DNA of 64,000 nucleotides. Origin: an uncultured Vibrio sp. (GTDB taxonomy: Bacteria; Pseudomonadota; Gammaproteobacteria; Enterobacterales; Vibrionaceae). The notes beneath the pieces are model-generated. The model had not been told where the DNA came from and did not search any database. It worked only from the letters and a program-made list of their open reading frames with translations. A program made the position numbers and the translations under genes. Numbering within the stretch: the first letter of the stretch is position 1; each line of letters opens with the position of its first letter. Positions 1 to 8,800 of this stretch are shown here, piece by piece. The DNA lies in assembly GCF_963675395.1 (NCBI RefSeq), contig NZ_OY776223.1, positions 558,001-622,000 on the forward strand. Direction: 5' to 3'.

Positions 1-1047
1 ACAGAATTGCGTGCAGGCGTGATTATCGGGCCAGGCTCTGCAGCATTTGAGATAATGCGTGACTTTGTCTATAACCTACCCGTTTTAATCACACCAAAAT
101 GGGTAGACTCCAGAGCCAATCCGATCGCTCTGCCGAACCTCAATCATTACTTGCTCTCCCTGGCCGCAGAATCACCACCTGAAGAAAGTAAGATCTACGA
201 AGTCGGAGGACCAGATACATTAAGCTATCGAGAACAATTTCAAGTTATTTGCCAAGTAACCAACAAGCCTTACCGTTTATGGTCTACCCCACTGCTTACC
301 CCCAAAATGGCGTCTTACTGGCTTGGGCTGATTACTTCCGTTCCATCAAGTATTGGTAAAGCATTACTCGCGGGGTTAGAACACGATTACATCGCAAATT
401 CCGAGGCTATTGAAGCGAGGTTTCCACAAGATATGATCAGTTACGATCAGGCAGTAACAGAAGCAATTGCGCACGAAGGAACGTTTGTGCGTAGCAATGT
501 TTGGGGGTTTGAACCTGCGGCATTACAGCGCTGGCAGCCCGGGTATGGCTACTTTCCCAAGCACGCCGGAGCCAACATTAAAACCAAAGCATCTGCCGAG
601 GCATTGTGGAAAGTTGCCCAGAAAATTGGTAGCCAAGAGAAAGGATATTACTTTGCAAATATTCTATGGCGCACACGTGAGTGGCTGGATATCTTTTTTG
701 GTGGCGGAAAACCAGTACGCGTCTCCCCTCCCGGACCAGAACTGAAAGTGGGCGACTATATTGACTCGTGGAAAGTGATTCGTTGTGAGGAAAATCAATT
801 CCTTTCACTGTTTTTTGGTATGAAAGGGCCAGGTCTCGGACGCTTAGAAATCACTATCAAAGATGAGGGCGATGAACGAGAGTTGGATATAACGGCGTGG
901 TGGCACCCGCAAGGCTTTCTAGGGCTTCTTTACTGGTTTGCGATGATGCCAGCTCACCTGTTCATTTTTAATGGCATGGTTAAAGCGATGGCAAGTGAAG
1001 CGCAAAGCGATAATTCTAGCTCTGTTGGCAAGGCTGACAACAAGTAA
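1..1047 (+). CDS. SDR-family NAD(P)-binding protein with C-terminal DUF2867 domain (5' end missing)
   Basis: The reading frame is open from base 1, so the N-terminal Rossmann part with its glycine-rich nucleotide loop lies outside the window. The visible part has an atypical-SDR stretch (RAGVIIGPGS, then ...YEVGGPDTLSYRE) as in YbjT-like NmrA/epimerase proteins. It then has a C-terminal part of about 150 residues (from about residue 190) resembling DUF2867, rich in aromatic residues (ITAWWHPQGFLGLLYWF). The family is usually near 480 residues, which fits about a quarter being missing. The substrate is not known for this family. A bidirectional terminator follows the stop at 1047. I am confident of the family and not of the function. 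Confidence 0.75.
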   Translation, partial: TELRAGVIIGPGSAAFEIMRDFVYNLPVLITPKWVDSRANPIALPNLNHYLLSLAAESPPEESKIYEVGGPDTLSYREQFQVICQVTNKPYRLWSTPLLTPKMASYWLGLITSVPSSIGKALLAGLEHDYIANSEAIEARFPQDMISYDQAVTEAIAHEGTFVRSNVWGFEPAALQRWQPGYGYFPKHAGANIKTKASAEALWKVAQKIGSQEKGYYFANILWRTREWLDIFFGGGKPVRVSPPGPELKVGDYIDSWKVIRCEENQFLSLFFGMKGPGLGRLEITIKDEGDERELDITAWWHPQGFLGLLYWFAMMPAHLFIFNGMVKAMASEAQSDNSSSVGKADNK

Positions 1048-1070
1048 AGCATAGAAAATGTAGAGGTTAT

Positions 1071-1112
1071 AAAAAAGCATCAGATACACTCTACGCATCT
1101 GATGCTTTTTTG
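1071..1112. terminator. Bidirectional rho-independent terminator
   Basis: An 11-bp stem (AGCATCAGAT arms near 1075-1085 and 1097-1107) is flanked by an A-run on the left and a T-run on the right. It can therefore end both the SDR gene (+) and the convergent DUF2913-like gene (-). Confidence 0.85.
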
Positions 1113-1130
1113 TTTATTCAGTCGAATCAA

Positions 1131-1790
1131 TTACGCTTGGAAGTTTAGCGGGATCTCTGCTAGCTGGTTGCCTTCATTGGCAGGGAAGATCAGGTACTCA
1201 CCGTGGTATTTCACAATCGATTTGTAATCCGTTACTTTGTGGACCATAAAGCCCGCTTTTGATGCTTTTTCGACGAACTCGGCATGATTACCGCGTACAA
1301 ACCAACTCATTGGTTTAACAAGTAACTCACCATCAAAACAGCTTTCACACTGATCGGTACAAAGTGCTAATGAGTTTGGACCTTCGGTAAAAATCTGAAC
1401 CTTACCGCATCCCAACAATTGCTCAGAGGTAGACACTTCCCAGCCGTCTTGCTCCATGAAATCCAAAAAGGCGTCAATGTCAGAGTCTTTAATCGCTTTG
1501 GCTTCTTCTCCTTCAGGGAAGAACTGTGCGTAATAGGCTGAAATACGTTTAAAGATAAACAATAAGCCTGAATCGTTACCCTTTGAACGCCCCGCTTTTT
1601 GCCAGCGGGTTAGATCATCACCCACTACTCGGCCAAACTTTTGCGATTTGAGTGCTTTTGTTACCCAACGTACTAAGTAATGATTGTTAGCCACAGGCGC
1701 ATTCGTCAACTTACCTGAGCGATGTTCTGCGTCCAAATCTGCCAACGCAGAGTTAACCAGATTCTGAATTTCTTTGGTGTAATCCGACAT
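1131..1790 (-). CDS. DUF2913-like protein
   Basis: 219 residues starting MSDYTKEIQN. The open frame extends further upstream, but this ATG follows a good ribosome site (AGGAAGAAAGG) and overlaps the stop of the upstream efflux gene as TAATG. The N-terminal pattern (NNHYLVRWVTKALKSQKF, then RWQKAGRSKGND) recalls the DUF2913 family of Vibrio and relatives. No catalytic motif is recognisable. A cluster of cysteines (LCTDQCESCFDG, residues about 144-155) is the only feature suggesting a metal or redox site. Function is unknown. The one-base overlap implies translational coupling with the Bcr-type pump. The family assignment is from memory of the family and is moderate. Confidence 0.65.
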   Translation of the reverse strand: MSDYTKEIQNLVNSALADLDAEHRSGKLTNAPVANNHYLVRWVTKALKSQKFGRVVGDDLTRWQKAGRSKGNDSGLLFIFKRISAYYAQFFPEGEEAKAIKDSDIDAFLDFMEQDGWEVSTSEQLLGCGKVQIFTEGPNSLALCTDQCESCFDGELLVKPMSWFVRGNHAEFVEKASKAGFMVHKVTDYKSIVKYHGEYLIFPANEGNQLAEIPLNFQA

Positions 1791-2992
1791 TACGCCTTTC
1801 TTCCTAAAGTCCAATAAAACAGTGCCGAAAGCACTGAACAAACAAACATAACAATAACCATTGGCCAAGCAACTCCGCCAGGAAGTGCCGCCACGAACGC
1901 ACCAACCAGCGACCCCATGCCAAACCTTAAAGTGCCGGCGAGTGACGACGCGGTACCAGCCATTAATGGGTAGCCACTTAAAAGTAATGCCATCGCGTTA
2001 CTACCAATTGTTGATAACGTCCCAATAAAGAGCACAACAAAAGGTACTGTACCCCATAAGCCTAAATCCAGCATCCAGCTCACCAGCAAGCCAATGCCCG
2101 CAAAAAGCTGCACTGACAGACCAAAACGAAGCATCGCATGCGAGCCGACTTTTTTCACTAAGCGGCCGTTAATGCTGGTCATAATGATCATCGCGACAAT
2201 ATTCAAACCAAACAGGTAACCAAAGTAGTCAGGTCGAACGCCATAAATATCAATATAGACAAATGAGCCTGCAGTAAGGAAAGCAAACATCCCAGAGAAT
2301 GAGAATGCGCCAGCTAACATTAAGCCTAACGCTTCTGAGCTAGAGCACAAACGCGCGTAGTTTCTCAGCGTGGTGCGAAAACGTAAAGGTTGACGATTTT
2401 CTGGTTTCAATGTTTCAGGAATCTTCCAAAACACCATTGAAACAACCACCACGGAAAATATCGCCAGTACCCAAAAGATTGATCGCCATCCAAACCAGAT
2501 CGCAAAGTGACCACCGATCATCGGTGCAACCAACGGCGCTATTGTGATGACCAGAGTGACAAATGACATCGTACGGGCGAAGTCTTCGCGTTCAAACATG
2601 TCGCGAACAACAGCCTGAATAATAACTGCCGCTGCGGCTCCAGCGAAACCTTGTGCGGTACGAACATAAGTCAGAGCATCGATACCATTTGTGGTGGCAC
2701 TCACGACGGCTGCCAAACCAAAGAATAATACACCTAAAATCAGAACAGGTCTGCGCCCGAAACTGTCTGAAAGCGGGCCGTGGATTAACTGACCGATAGC
2801 AAAGCCCGCGGTATACGCCGTTAATGTAATTTGTACTGCGCCAGGCGTTACACCGAGATCTTTCGCAATAGCAGGCATCGCAGGCAAGTACATATCAATG
2901 GCAAGCGGTGTCAGTGCGCCAATCGCCCCAAGAACAATGAATAATAAAAAGGAGATTTGGGATTGCGGAGCACTTTGAGCTTTTTCTGTCAT
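1790..2992 (-). CDS. bcr: Bcr/CflA-family drug resistance MFS transporter
   Basis: 400 residues with about 12 predicted membrane segments. The first segment carries the DHA1-type signature (LTPLAIDMYLPAMPAIAKDLG), and loop 2-3 has the MFS motif GPLSDSFGRRPVL. The segment 5 region VVRDMFEREDFAR is typical of Bcr/CflA pumps. The family exports bicyclomycin, chloramphenicol-type compounds and sulfonamides, or small peptides, by proton antiport across the inner membrane. It lies next to rsuA, as bcr does in E. coli, which supports the symbol. The stop codon overlaps the ATG of the following DUF2913-like gene. Substrate range cannot be read from the sequence. Confidence 0.88.
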   Translation of the reverse strand: MTEKAQSAPQSQISFLLFIVLGAIGALTPLAIDMYLPAMPAIAKDLGVTPGAVQITLTAYTAGFAIGQLIHGPLSDSFGRRPVLILGVLFFGLAAVVSATTNGIDALTYVRTAQGFAGAAAAVIIQAVVRDMFEREDFARTMSFVTLVITIAPLVAPMIGGHFAIWFGWRSIFWVLAIFSVVVVSMVFWKIPETLKPENRQPLRFRTTLRNYARLCSSSEALGLMLAGAFSFSGMFAFLTAGSFVYIDIYGVRPDYFGYLFGLNIVAMIIMTSINGRLVKKVGSHAMLRFGLSVQLFAGIGLLVSWMLDLGLWGTVPFVVLFIGTLSTIGSNAMALLLSGYPLMAGTASSLAGTLRFGMGSLVGAFVAALPGGVAWPMVIVMFVCSVLSALFYWTLGRKA

Positions 2993-3436
2993 TCTTTTAC
3001 CTCTAGTTGTGTCCTAACCACTCACACCCTGGCTTGGATGCTGTGACCGATGAAGCCTCTCATATCATCGATTGTAGGAGTCACGGCAACGCCACAATCT
3101 CAGTTTACAAGGTTCAACAGGACGAATGGATACCAAGGTGCTGCAAACGACTCGAACAATAACGCGCATGATAGCGATTCATATTCATATTCATACGCCG
3201 TCGATGATAGTAAGACGATGAATAATGGAACTCACTCCATCATTCCTTCACCACATCGGATGTTTTACGAGAAAAGTAAGTGTCTTAGATAAACGAACCT
3301 CAGTTAATTACTTGAGGTTTGACACTGACTAAAGCTGTCTGGCACTAAATCTATTTGGTAGGAGCCGCCATTTTGAGCGATTTCCTACCAAAAAACCAGT
3401 TCCCAATAGGAACTTAATAATTTCCCAGGGCTTTAA
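2993..3436. other. Gene-free interval between bcr and rsuA
   Basis: About 440 bases that hold the bcr promoter side (left) and the rsuA terminator (right). Three tandem TTCATA units lie at 3178-3195. An inverted pair TTTGGTAGGA/TCCTACCAAA lies at 3354-3363 and 3383-3392. An open frame at 3050-3292 has no ribosome site or recognisable protein and is not called. Confidence 0.6.
3390..3414 (-). terminator. Rho-independent terminator of rsuA
   Basis: Read on the minus strand, AGTTCC-TATTG-GGAACT is followed by GGTTTTTT. It sits about 20 bases after the rsuA stop. Confidence 0.75.
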
Positions 3437-4138
3437 TTAATTCCAGATGGAATCAATTTCATTTTGGGTCAAATAGCGGTAATCACCCGGTTCGAGTGAT
3501 TCGTCAAGCTCGATAGAACCAATGCGTTCACGATGTAGATACTCAACTTTGTTACCGAGAGCAGCAAACATGCGCTTCACTTGGTGATATTTACCCTCAA
3601 CGATGGTTAACAACAGCTCATTTTCAGCTTCATTCACTATCTCTAGATGAGCCGGTAACGTTGCATCCTGCTCATTGCGTAGCATGATGCCTTCAGCCAG
3701 TTTCTCTGCATAATCTGGCTGGATAGCGTCAACTAGCCACACACGGTAGGTTTTCTCACATTTGTGTTTTGGCGAAGTGATGCGGTGTGACCATTTACCA
3801 TCATCGGTAATAAGCACCAGACCGGTAGTGTCGACGTCGAGACGACCAGCAAAATGTAGATTCTCGATTTTTGGCTCATCTAACAACATGAATGCGGTTT
3901 GATTGAAGCCATCTTCATGTGAACAAACGAAATCAGCAGGTTTGTACAACATAATGTAACGCGGCCCCGGCGCTGCAACTACGCGGTCTTCCCACATGAC
4001 TTCCGCACCTTCCGGTACCTTGAATGATCCACTTTTTTGAATGTCACCATCAACGGTCACTTCACCACTTTTGATGATCTTTGTCGCCTGCTTGCGCGTC
4101 GCACCCAGAGCGTCACACAAATATTTATCTAAACGCAT
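3437..4138 (-). CDS. rsuA: 16S rRNA pseudouridine(516) synthase
   Basis: 233 residues, close to the E. coli enzyme. An N-terminal S4 RNA-binding domain (RLDKYLCDALGATRKQA, residues 2-18) is followed by the RsuA/RluB/E/F catalytic domain. The signature is GRLDVDTTGL, with catalytic Asp at about residue 101. The C-terminal motif EGKYHQVKRMFAALG is also typical. The enzyme isomerises U516 of 16S rRNA during small-subunit assembly. It is divergent from radD and followed by its own terminator. The order bcr-rsuA-radD matches E. coli. Confidence 0.95.
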   Translation of the reverse strand: MRLDKYLCDALGATRKQATKIIKSGEVTVDGDIQKSGSFKVPEGAEVMWEDRVVAAPGPRYIMLYKPADFVCSHEDGFNQTAFMLLDEPKIENLHFAGRLDVDTTGLVLITDDGKWSHRITSPKHKCEKTYRVWLVDAIQPDYAEKLAEGIMLRNEQDATLPAHLEIVNEAENELLLTIVEGKYHQVKRMFAALGNKVEYLHRERIGSIELDESLEPGDYRYLTQNEIDSIWN

Positions 4139-4152
4139 GAATACCTCATTGA

Positions 4153-4204
4153 ATTATACCCAAATGCTCTCCGAATCATGGTTCAAAGATCACTTGGGTA
4201 TAAA
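4153..4204. repeat. Imperfect inverted repeat with TATACCCAA ends
   Basis: The left arm ATTATACCCAAATG (4153-4166) pairs imperfectly with the right arm CACTTGGGTATAAA (4191-4204). It fills most of the rsuA-radD divergent gap. Sequences with TATACCCAAG/CTTGGGTATA ends recur between genes in Vibrio genomes. Whether this is a mobile miniature element or an RNA hairpin is unknown. Confidence 0.55.
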
Positions 4205-4259
4205 AGTCAGGTATTATAACGTCCCTGGTTGGAATAGTTGAGCAATTTCACATTTTTTC

Positions 4260-6011
4260 ATGTATACACTTCGTCCCTATCAAGCTGACTCTGTAAAAGC
4301 GGTCATTCATTACTTTCGTAAACATTCGACACCTGCCGTCATTGTGTTACCAACTGGTGCGGGCAAAAGCCTGGTGATTGCCGAACTGGCTCGTCTGGCT
4401 AAAGGGCGAGTGTTAGTGATGGCGCATGTGAAAGAATTGGTCGAGCAAAACCACGCTAAGTACGAAGGTTATGATTTAACAGGTTCTATTTTCTCTGCCG
4501 GCCTTGGACGCAAAGAAACCGATCAGCAAGTTGTGTTTGCGTCTGTTCAGTCGGTGGTAAGAAACTTAGATGCCTTCAAAAATCAATTTTCACTTCTGGT
4601 TATCGACGAATGCCATCGTGTGCCAGACGATAAAAACAGTAGCTACCAGAAAGTAATTACTCATTTGCGCGAGCTTAATCCGGGCATTAAAGTGCTCGGT
4701 CTTACCGCCACACCATATCGTTTAGGAATGGGTTGGATTTACCAATATCATACGCGTGGACAGGTCCGCACTGAAGAACCGCGTTTCTTCCGCGACTGCA
4801 TATTTGAATTACCGATTCGATACTTGCTCGATGAAAACTTCCTCACGCCAGCACGCATGATGGACGCACCTGTTTTGTCCTACGACTTTTCGCAGCTGAA
4901 ACCCGCCAGTACCGGGCGCTACAAAGAAGCGGAAATGGACATGGTGATCGACAAAGCCAAACGTGCCACACCTCAAATCGTCGAACAAATCATTCAATAC
5001 GCAAAAGACCGACATGGTGTGATGATTTTTGCAGCCACGGTTCGTCACGCGCAGGAAATTCATGGTTTATTACCTGAAGGCCAAACCGCAATTGTCATCG
5101 GAGATACGCCAACACCGGAGCGTGACGCCATCATCCAGGCGTTTAAAAACCGCGAAATCAAGTATTTGGTTAACGTGTCGGTATTAACCACTGGATTTGA
5201 TGCACCGCACGTTGATCTGATTGCCATTTTGCGTCCGACAGAATCAGTCAGTTTGTATCAGCAAATCGTTGGCCGCGGGCTACGTCTGTCAGAAGGTAAG
5301 TCCGAATGTTTGGTGCTTGATTACGCAGGCAACAGTTACGATTTGTATCAACCTGAGGTCGGCGATCCCAAACCCGATTCCACCAGCGAGATCATTACCA
5401 TTCCCTGCCCAGCTTGTGGTTTTAATAACAACTTCTGGGGCAAATTGGATAGCAATGGCTTTTTGCTGGAACACTTCGGCCGCCGTTGCCAAGGTTACTT
5501 CGAAGACGAAGACACAGGTGAACGTGAGCATTGCGGTTACCGATTCAGAGCGAAATATTGTGGTGAATGTGGCGCTGACAACGACATTGCAGCTCGCATC
5601 TGCCACGAATGTGACGCCACATTAGTCGACCCGGATAAGAAGTTAAAAGAAGCGCTAAACCTCAAAGACGCATTGATATTCGAGTGCACTGAGATGGATC
5701 TGTCGGTATTCAAATCTAATGACGGTAAATCTCAATTAAAAGTCACCTACTCAGGAGAATCTTATCAAGGTGAAGGGAACGCCTTAGTTCATGAGTTTTG
5801 GTTTCTCACTACCAAAAAGCAGAAACAGAACTTCAAAGATCAATTTGTCCGTCCTCACCTTGCGGATAAGCATCGCCCGTTTGAAGAAGCATCCCCCACT
5901 CGAGTGGTAGCAAATCAGCATCGTTTTCGCTTGCCACAGTTTGTGATAGCCAGGAAGTCAGGACGCTTTTGGAAACTGCGTGACAAAATTTTTGATGATG
6001 AACTGAAGTAG
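4260..6011 (+). CDS. radD: DNA repair helicase RadD (YejH)
   Basis: 583 residues (E. coli 586). This is a superfamily 2 helicase. It has a Q-like start (LRPYQADSV), Walker A PTGAGKS (31-37), DECH box (116-119), TAT motif (about 149-151) and motif VI QQIVGRGLRL (about 335-345). A C-terminal cysteine-rich part has several CxxC pairs (CPACGF, CGECGAD, CHECD) and probably binds zinc. RadD acts with RecA in strand-exchange and crossover-related repair and tolerates double-strand breaks. It shares the divergent gap with rsuA, as in E. coli. I see no clear terminator before the next gene. Confidence 0.93.
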   Translation: MYTLRPYQADSVKAVIHYFRKHSTPAVIVLPTGAGKSLVIAELARLAKGRVLVMAHVKELVEQNHAKYEGYDLTGSIFSAGLGRKETDQQVVFASVQSVVRNLDAFKNQFSLLVIDECHRVPDDKNSSYQKVITHLRELNPGIKVLGLTATPYRLGMGWIYQYHTRGQVRTEEPRFFRDCIFELPIRYLLDENFLTPARMMDAPVLSYDFSQLKPASTGRYKEAEMDMVIDKAKRATPQIVEQIIQYAKDRHGVMIFAATVRHAQEIHGLLPEGQTAIVIGDTPTPERDAIIQAFKNREIKYLVNVSVLTTGFDAPHVDLIAILRPTESVSLYQQIVGRGLRLSEGKSECLVLDYAGNSYDLYQPEVGDPKPDSTSEIITIPCPACGFNNNFWGKLDSNGFLLEHFGRRCQGYFEDEDTGEREHCGYRFRAKYCGECGADNDIAARICHECDATLVDPDKKLKEALNLKDALIFECTEMDLSVFKSNDGKSQLKVTYSGESYQGEGNALVHEFWFLTTKKQKQNFKDQFVRPHLADKHRPFEEASPTRVVANQHRFRLPQFVIARKSGRFWKLRDKIFDDELK

Positions 6012-6108
6012 CGTTTACCAACTCAGGCGATCCATTTCAATGCAGGTAACCAGTGAACCTCTCAACTTTCTTGCTGACAGGTTCACCTTCTATTCATATA
6101 CCACTGCC

Positions 6109-6114
6109 TATAAT
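6109..6114 (+). promoter_or_regulatory. Possible -10 box (TATAAT) for the PepSY two-component operon
   Basis: A perfect TATAAT lies 30 bases before the PepSY gene ATG. No convincing -35 lies 16-18 bases upstream, so this is only a candidate. Confidence 0.4.
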
Positions 6115-6143
6115 TCTGCCAATTCTTCTGAAAAGGTTTTATT

Positions 6144-6578
6144 ATGAACAAATCAACGAATTCTCAGCGTGTTGCGTTGTTTTTAAGTTTGCTTCCGATG
6201 CTAATTTCGGTACCTACGTTCGCACAACAAAAGGAACTGTTGGCATCACAAGACGGCCATGCGATTGTACAGGATGTCATAAAACCTGGCACCGAGATTG
6301 AATTTGATGAAGACCAGGATGAAGTCTACCGCGCGGTGCAAAACGGAGATATTCGACCATTCTCCGAACTCTACGCAACGGTCGAAAAGGACTTGTTTGG
6401 TCGTATTATTAAAGTCGAACTCGAAGAAGACAATCATGCGTGGGTTTACGAATTAAAAATTCTCTTTGACAACAACGTACTAAAAGTTGAGTACGATGCA
6501 GCAACATTAGAAATGCTCGAAGTGAAAGGTCGTAACTTCAACAACGCACTGAAACCACAGCAACAAATAAATGAATAA
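6144..6578 (+). CDS. PepSY-domain secreted protein
   Basis: 144 residues. A Sec signal peptide (hydrophobic VALFLSLLPMLISVPTFA) has a likely cleavage site after AQ near residue 28. The rest resembles one PepSY domain: DVIKPGTEIEFDEDQDEVYRAVQNGDIRPFSELYA, then GRIIKVELEED and VYELKILFDNN. PepSY proteins beside two-component genes are commonly periplasmic and are thought to modulate signalling or protease activity. The ribosome site is AAAAGG. It precedes the response regulator by 11 bases, so it is the first gene of the operon. The stimulus is unknown. Confidence 0.8.
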   Translation: MNKSTNSQRVALFLSLLPMLISVPTFAQQKELLASQDGHAIVQDVIKPGTEIEFDEDQDEVYRAVQNGDIRPFSELYATVEKDLFGRIIKVELEEDNHAWVYELKILFDNNVLKVEYDAATLEMLEVKGRNFNNALKPQQQINE

Positions 6579-6589
6579 AAGAAGCCACT

Positions 6590-7249
6590 ATGAAAATACT
6601 TGTTGTCGAGGATGATCCTCGCATTGGTGAGCAAATCATCGAGACGTTGGAAAACACTGGCTGGGTACCTGAACTCTCTCAAGATGGGATTGACGCGCTA
6701 TATCGTGCGACAACAGAAGAGTGGGATGCGATCGTTTTAGATCTCGGCTTACCGAAGCTGGATGGCTTATCAGTATTGAAAGGCATCCGAGATGAAAACA
6801 TTAACACGCCTGTCGTTATTCTTAGTGCCCGCGACGCGTTGACAGAGCGTGTTGAAGGACTGAATGCCGGCGCCGATGATTATCTCACCAAGCCTTTTGA
6901 GATGGTGGAATTGATCGCCCGTATCCGTGCCCAGCTTCGCAGAGCCTCTGGCAATGCCTCTCCTGTGATGCAAATTGGTGATCTGAGTTTAGACACCCGC
7001 ACCTCTAAAGTGATGTGGAAAGGTGAACCTGTTAGCTTAACTGCGCTTGAGTATAAAGTGGTTGCGTACTTTGTACATAATCCCGAGAAAGTGATTTCAC
7101 GGACAGAGCTCGTCGAGCATATTTACAAACAAGATTTCGACCGAGACTCGAACACCATTGAAGTGTTTATTGGTCGTATACGCAAAAAAATCGCCCCTAA
7201 AATCATTAAAACTGTCCGAGGATTAGGGTACCAGTTAAATGCCAAATAA
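6590..7249 (+). CDS. OmpR/PhoP-family response regulator
   Basis: 219 residues. The receiver domain has an acidic pocket (EDD, 7-9), phosphoacceptor D51 in VLDLGLPKLDG, and K101 in LTKPF. A C-terminal winged-helix domain shows the family ending (IEVFIGRIRKKI...IKTVRGLGYQL). It resembles the PhoP/QseB/PmrA branch. It would be phosphorylated by the overlapping kinase gene downstream (11-base overlap) and bind direct repeats in DNA. The regulon cannot be told from sequence, so I give no symbol. Confidence 0.9.
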   Translation: MKILVVEDDPRIGEQIIETLENTGWVPELSQDGIDALYRATTEEWDAIVLDLGLPKLDGLSVLKGIRDENINTPVVILSARDALTERVEGLNAGADDYLTKPFEMVELIARIRAQLRRASGNASPVMQIGDLSLDTRTSKVMWKGEPVSLTALEYKVVAYFVHNPEKVISRTELVEHIYKQDFDRDSNTIEVFIGRIRKKIAPKIIKTVRGLGYQLNAK

Positions 7250-8588
7250 ATATCGACTGCCGCTGTACCCTTTAAAACGGCTCAGTATCAAAAGCCGACT
7301 GGTACTGGCTGCCGTCGTTTGGTTAACCGCAATGATCCTTGCTGCTGGCGTCACCATTCCGACTCAAGTGTATAACTACATGGTGGATGATACTCGCTCA
7401 CAATTGAGCGTCTTCATGGACGAGATCGCTGCGCAATTAGAAATCGACAAAACAGGCCACTTATCTCTCGCGGCACAACTTTCTGACCCACGCTTTAACA
7501 GACCTTATAGCGGTTTATATTGGAGCGCTTCAACCAAAACTCACCTCGAACGTTCACGCTCTCTATGGGACAAAAGAATCGAATATAAAGAGCTCGACAA
7601 AGACGCTTATGGCGCTCGCGATGAGAAGCTAATCACCTTGGAAAAGGTACTGTATTTACCCGATTATAATGGCCCTATTCATGTTGTTGTTGGCATTGAT
7701 GAAGCCCCAATCAAAAATACACTTCAAACGTTAATTGGACAATTGTGGTTAATTTTAGGTTTGCTGTTTGCTGGTGTGCTTACCGTAATTTTGGTGCAGA
7801 TAGCATGGTCTTTAAGCCCGCTGACTAAATTACAGAAGGAGCTCGCCGAGCTCAAATCTGGCAATAAAACCAGTCTGGAAGAGACCTACCCTAAAGAGAT
7901 TTCCCCCTTAATCTCTGATCTTAACGCGCTACTGTTTCATTATCAGGAACTGTTAGAACGGGCACGAAATCATGCCGGGAATTTATCCCATGCGTTAAAG
8001 ACACCATTATCTGTTCTGAAAAACGAAGTCCGCACCTTGGATACAACCGTCCAGTCCCGATTAGATGAACCTCTGAATCAAATCCAATCTCACATTGATT
8101 ACCACTTAGGGCGAGCGAGAATGGCGGGATCAATGAATATCCTCTCCGTCAAAGCCAATCCAGCGCAGCGAGTCGATGCCATTTCAATGGCCTTTGATAA
8201 AGTCTACGCCCAACGTGACATCACTTTGGTCAATGAACTCGACTCTGAATTAAACGTGGCAGTAGAGAAAAGTGATCTTGACGAGATGTTAGGTAACCTA
8301 CTTGAGAACAGCTACAAGTGGGCAAACCAAATGATCCGCGTCCATTCCACTCAAGATAAGGAAAATATCCGCCTTATCATAGAGGACGACGGCCCGGGAA
8401 TTCCTCAAGAGCAGTTAGAGCGTGTGACTCAAAGAGGGTTTAGACTGGATGAAGAAACACCAGGGTCGGGATTGGGATTAAATATAGTCAGTGAAATGGC
8501 GCATAGTTACCGCGGACAACTAAAGCTAGAAGCAAGCAAAATGGGTGGATTGAAAGCGACACTGATATTGCAAAGAAGCCGCACTTAA
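7239..8588 (+). CDS. Sensor histidine kinase of the PepSY operon
   Basis: 449 residues, inner membrane. TM1 is at about 20-40, a periplasmic sensor region at about 41-165 and TM2 at about 168-190. A HAMP-like linker follows. The HisKA H-box NLSHALKTPLSVL has phosphoacceptor H251. The ATPase domain shows an N-box (MLGNLLENSYKWA), G1 (DDGPGI) and G2 (GSGLGLNIV). The layout resembles PhoQ-type kinases. The gene starts inside the regulator gene, which implies coupled translation. The periplasmic PepSY protein encoded first in the operon is a plausible partner for the sensor domain, by inference only. Confidence 0.9.
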   Translation: MPNKYRLPLYPLKRLSIKSRLVLAAVVWLTAMILAAGVTIPTQVYNYMVDDTRSQLSVFMDEIAAQLEIDKTGHLSLAAQLSDPRFNRPYSGLYWSASTKTHLERSRSLWDKRIEYKELDKDAYGARDEKLITLEKVLYLPDYNGPIHVVVGIDEAPIKNTLQTLIGQLWLILGLLFAGVLTVILVQIAWSLSPLTKLQKELAELKSGNKTSLEETYPKEISPLISDLNALLFHYQELLERARNHAGNLSHALKTPLSVLKNEVRTLDTTVQSRLDEPLNQIQSHIDYHLGRARMAGSMNILSVKANPAQRVDAISMAFDKVYAQRDITLVNELDSELNVAVEKSDLDEMLGNLLENSYKWANQMIRVHSTQDKENIRLIIEDDGPGIPQEQLERVTQRGFRLDEETPGSGLGLNIVSEMAHSYRGQLKLEASKMGGLKATLILQRSRT

Positions 8589-8776
8589 TCGCGTTAGTAA
8601 CCCCTGCTGTCTCACTGAATAAACGTGGCAAAGCGGCGAAAATAAACGCAAGTGGCACGTTTGTTGACTGACATATGTACAACGCCCCTCTCAGACAGCT
8701 TTTATTCGGTTGTTTTTGTTGATTTAGATACAATTTGGGTTGCTGAAGCGCGAGTGGAATGATAGTATCCGCGCTC

Positions 8777-8800
8777 GCTTGAACAGTTCCTGTTTCAAGC
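8777..8800 (+). promoter_or_regulatory. Hairpin in the rplY leader, possible L25 autoregulatory leader
   Basis: GCTTGAA (8777-8783) pairs with TTCAAGC (8794-8800) around a short loop, between a TACAAT -10-like box (8729-8734) and the rplY start at 8872. In E. coli and relatives L25 is known to repress its own mRNA through a structured leader. Whether this leader folds the same way has not been tested. Confidence 0.45.

Noticed and set aside
3050..3292. 80-codon open frame between bcr and rsuA
   Set aside because: No ribosome site, low-complexity Ser/Tyr/Asn composition (SDSYSYSYA from TTCATA repeats), and the gap carries promoters and a terminator.
4041..4241. 66-codon open frame over the rsuA start
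   Set aside because: Runs antisense through rsuA and into the TATACCC inverted repeat, with no ribosome site.
6053..6301. 82-codon open frame overlapping the PepSY gene
   Set aside because: Shadow frame of the PepSY gene; the signal peptide and domain are in the other frame.
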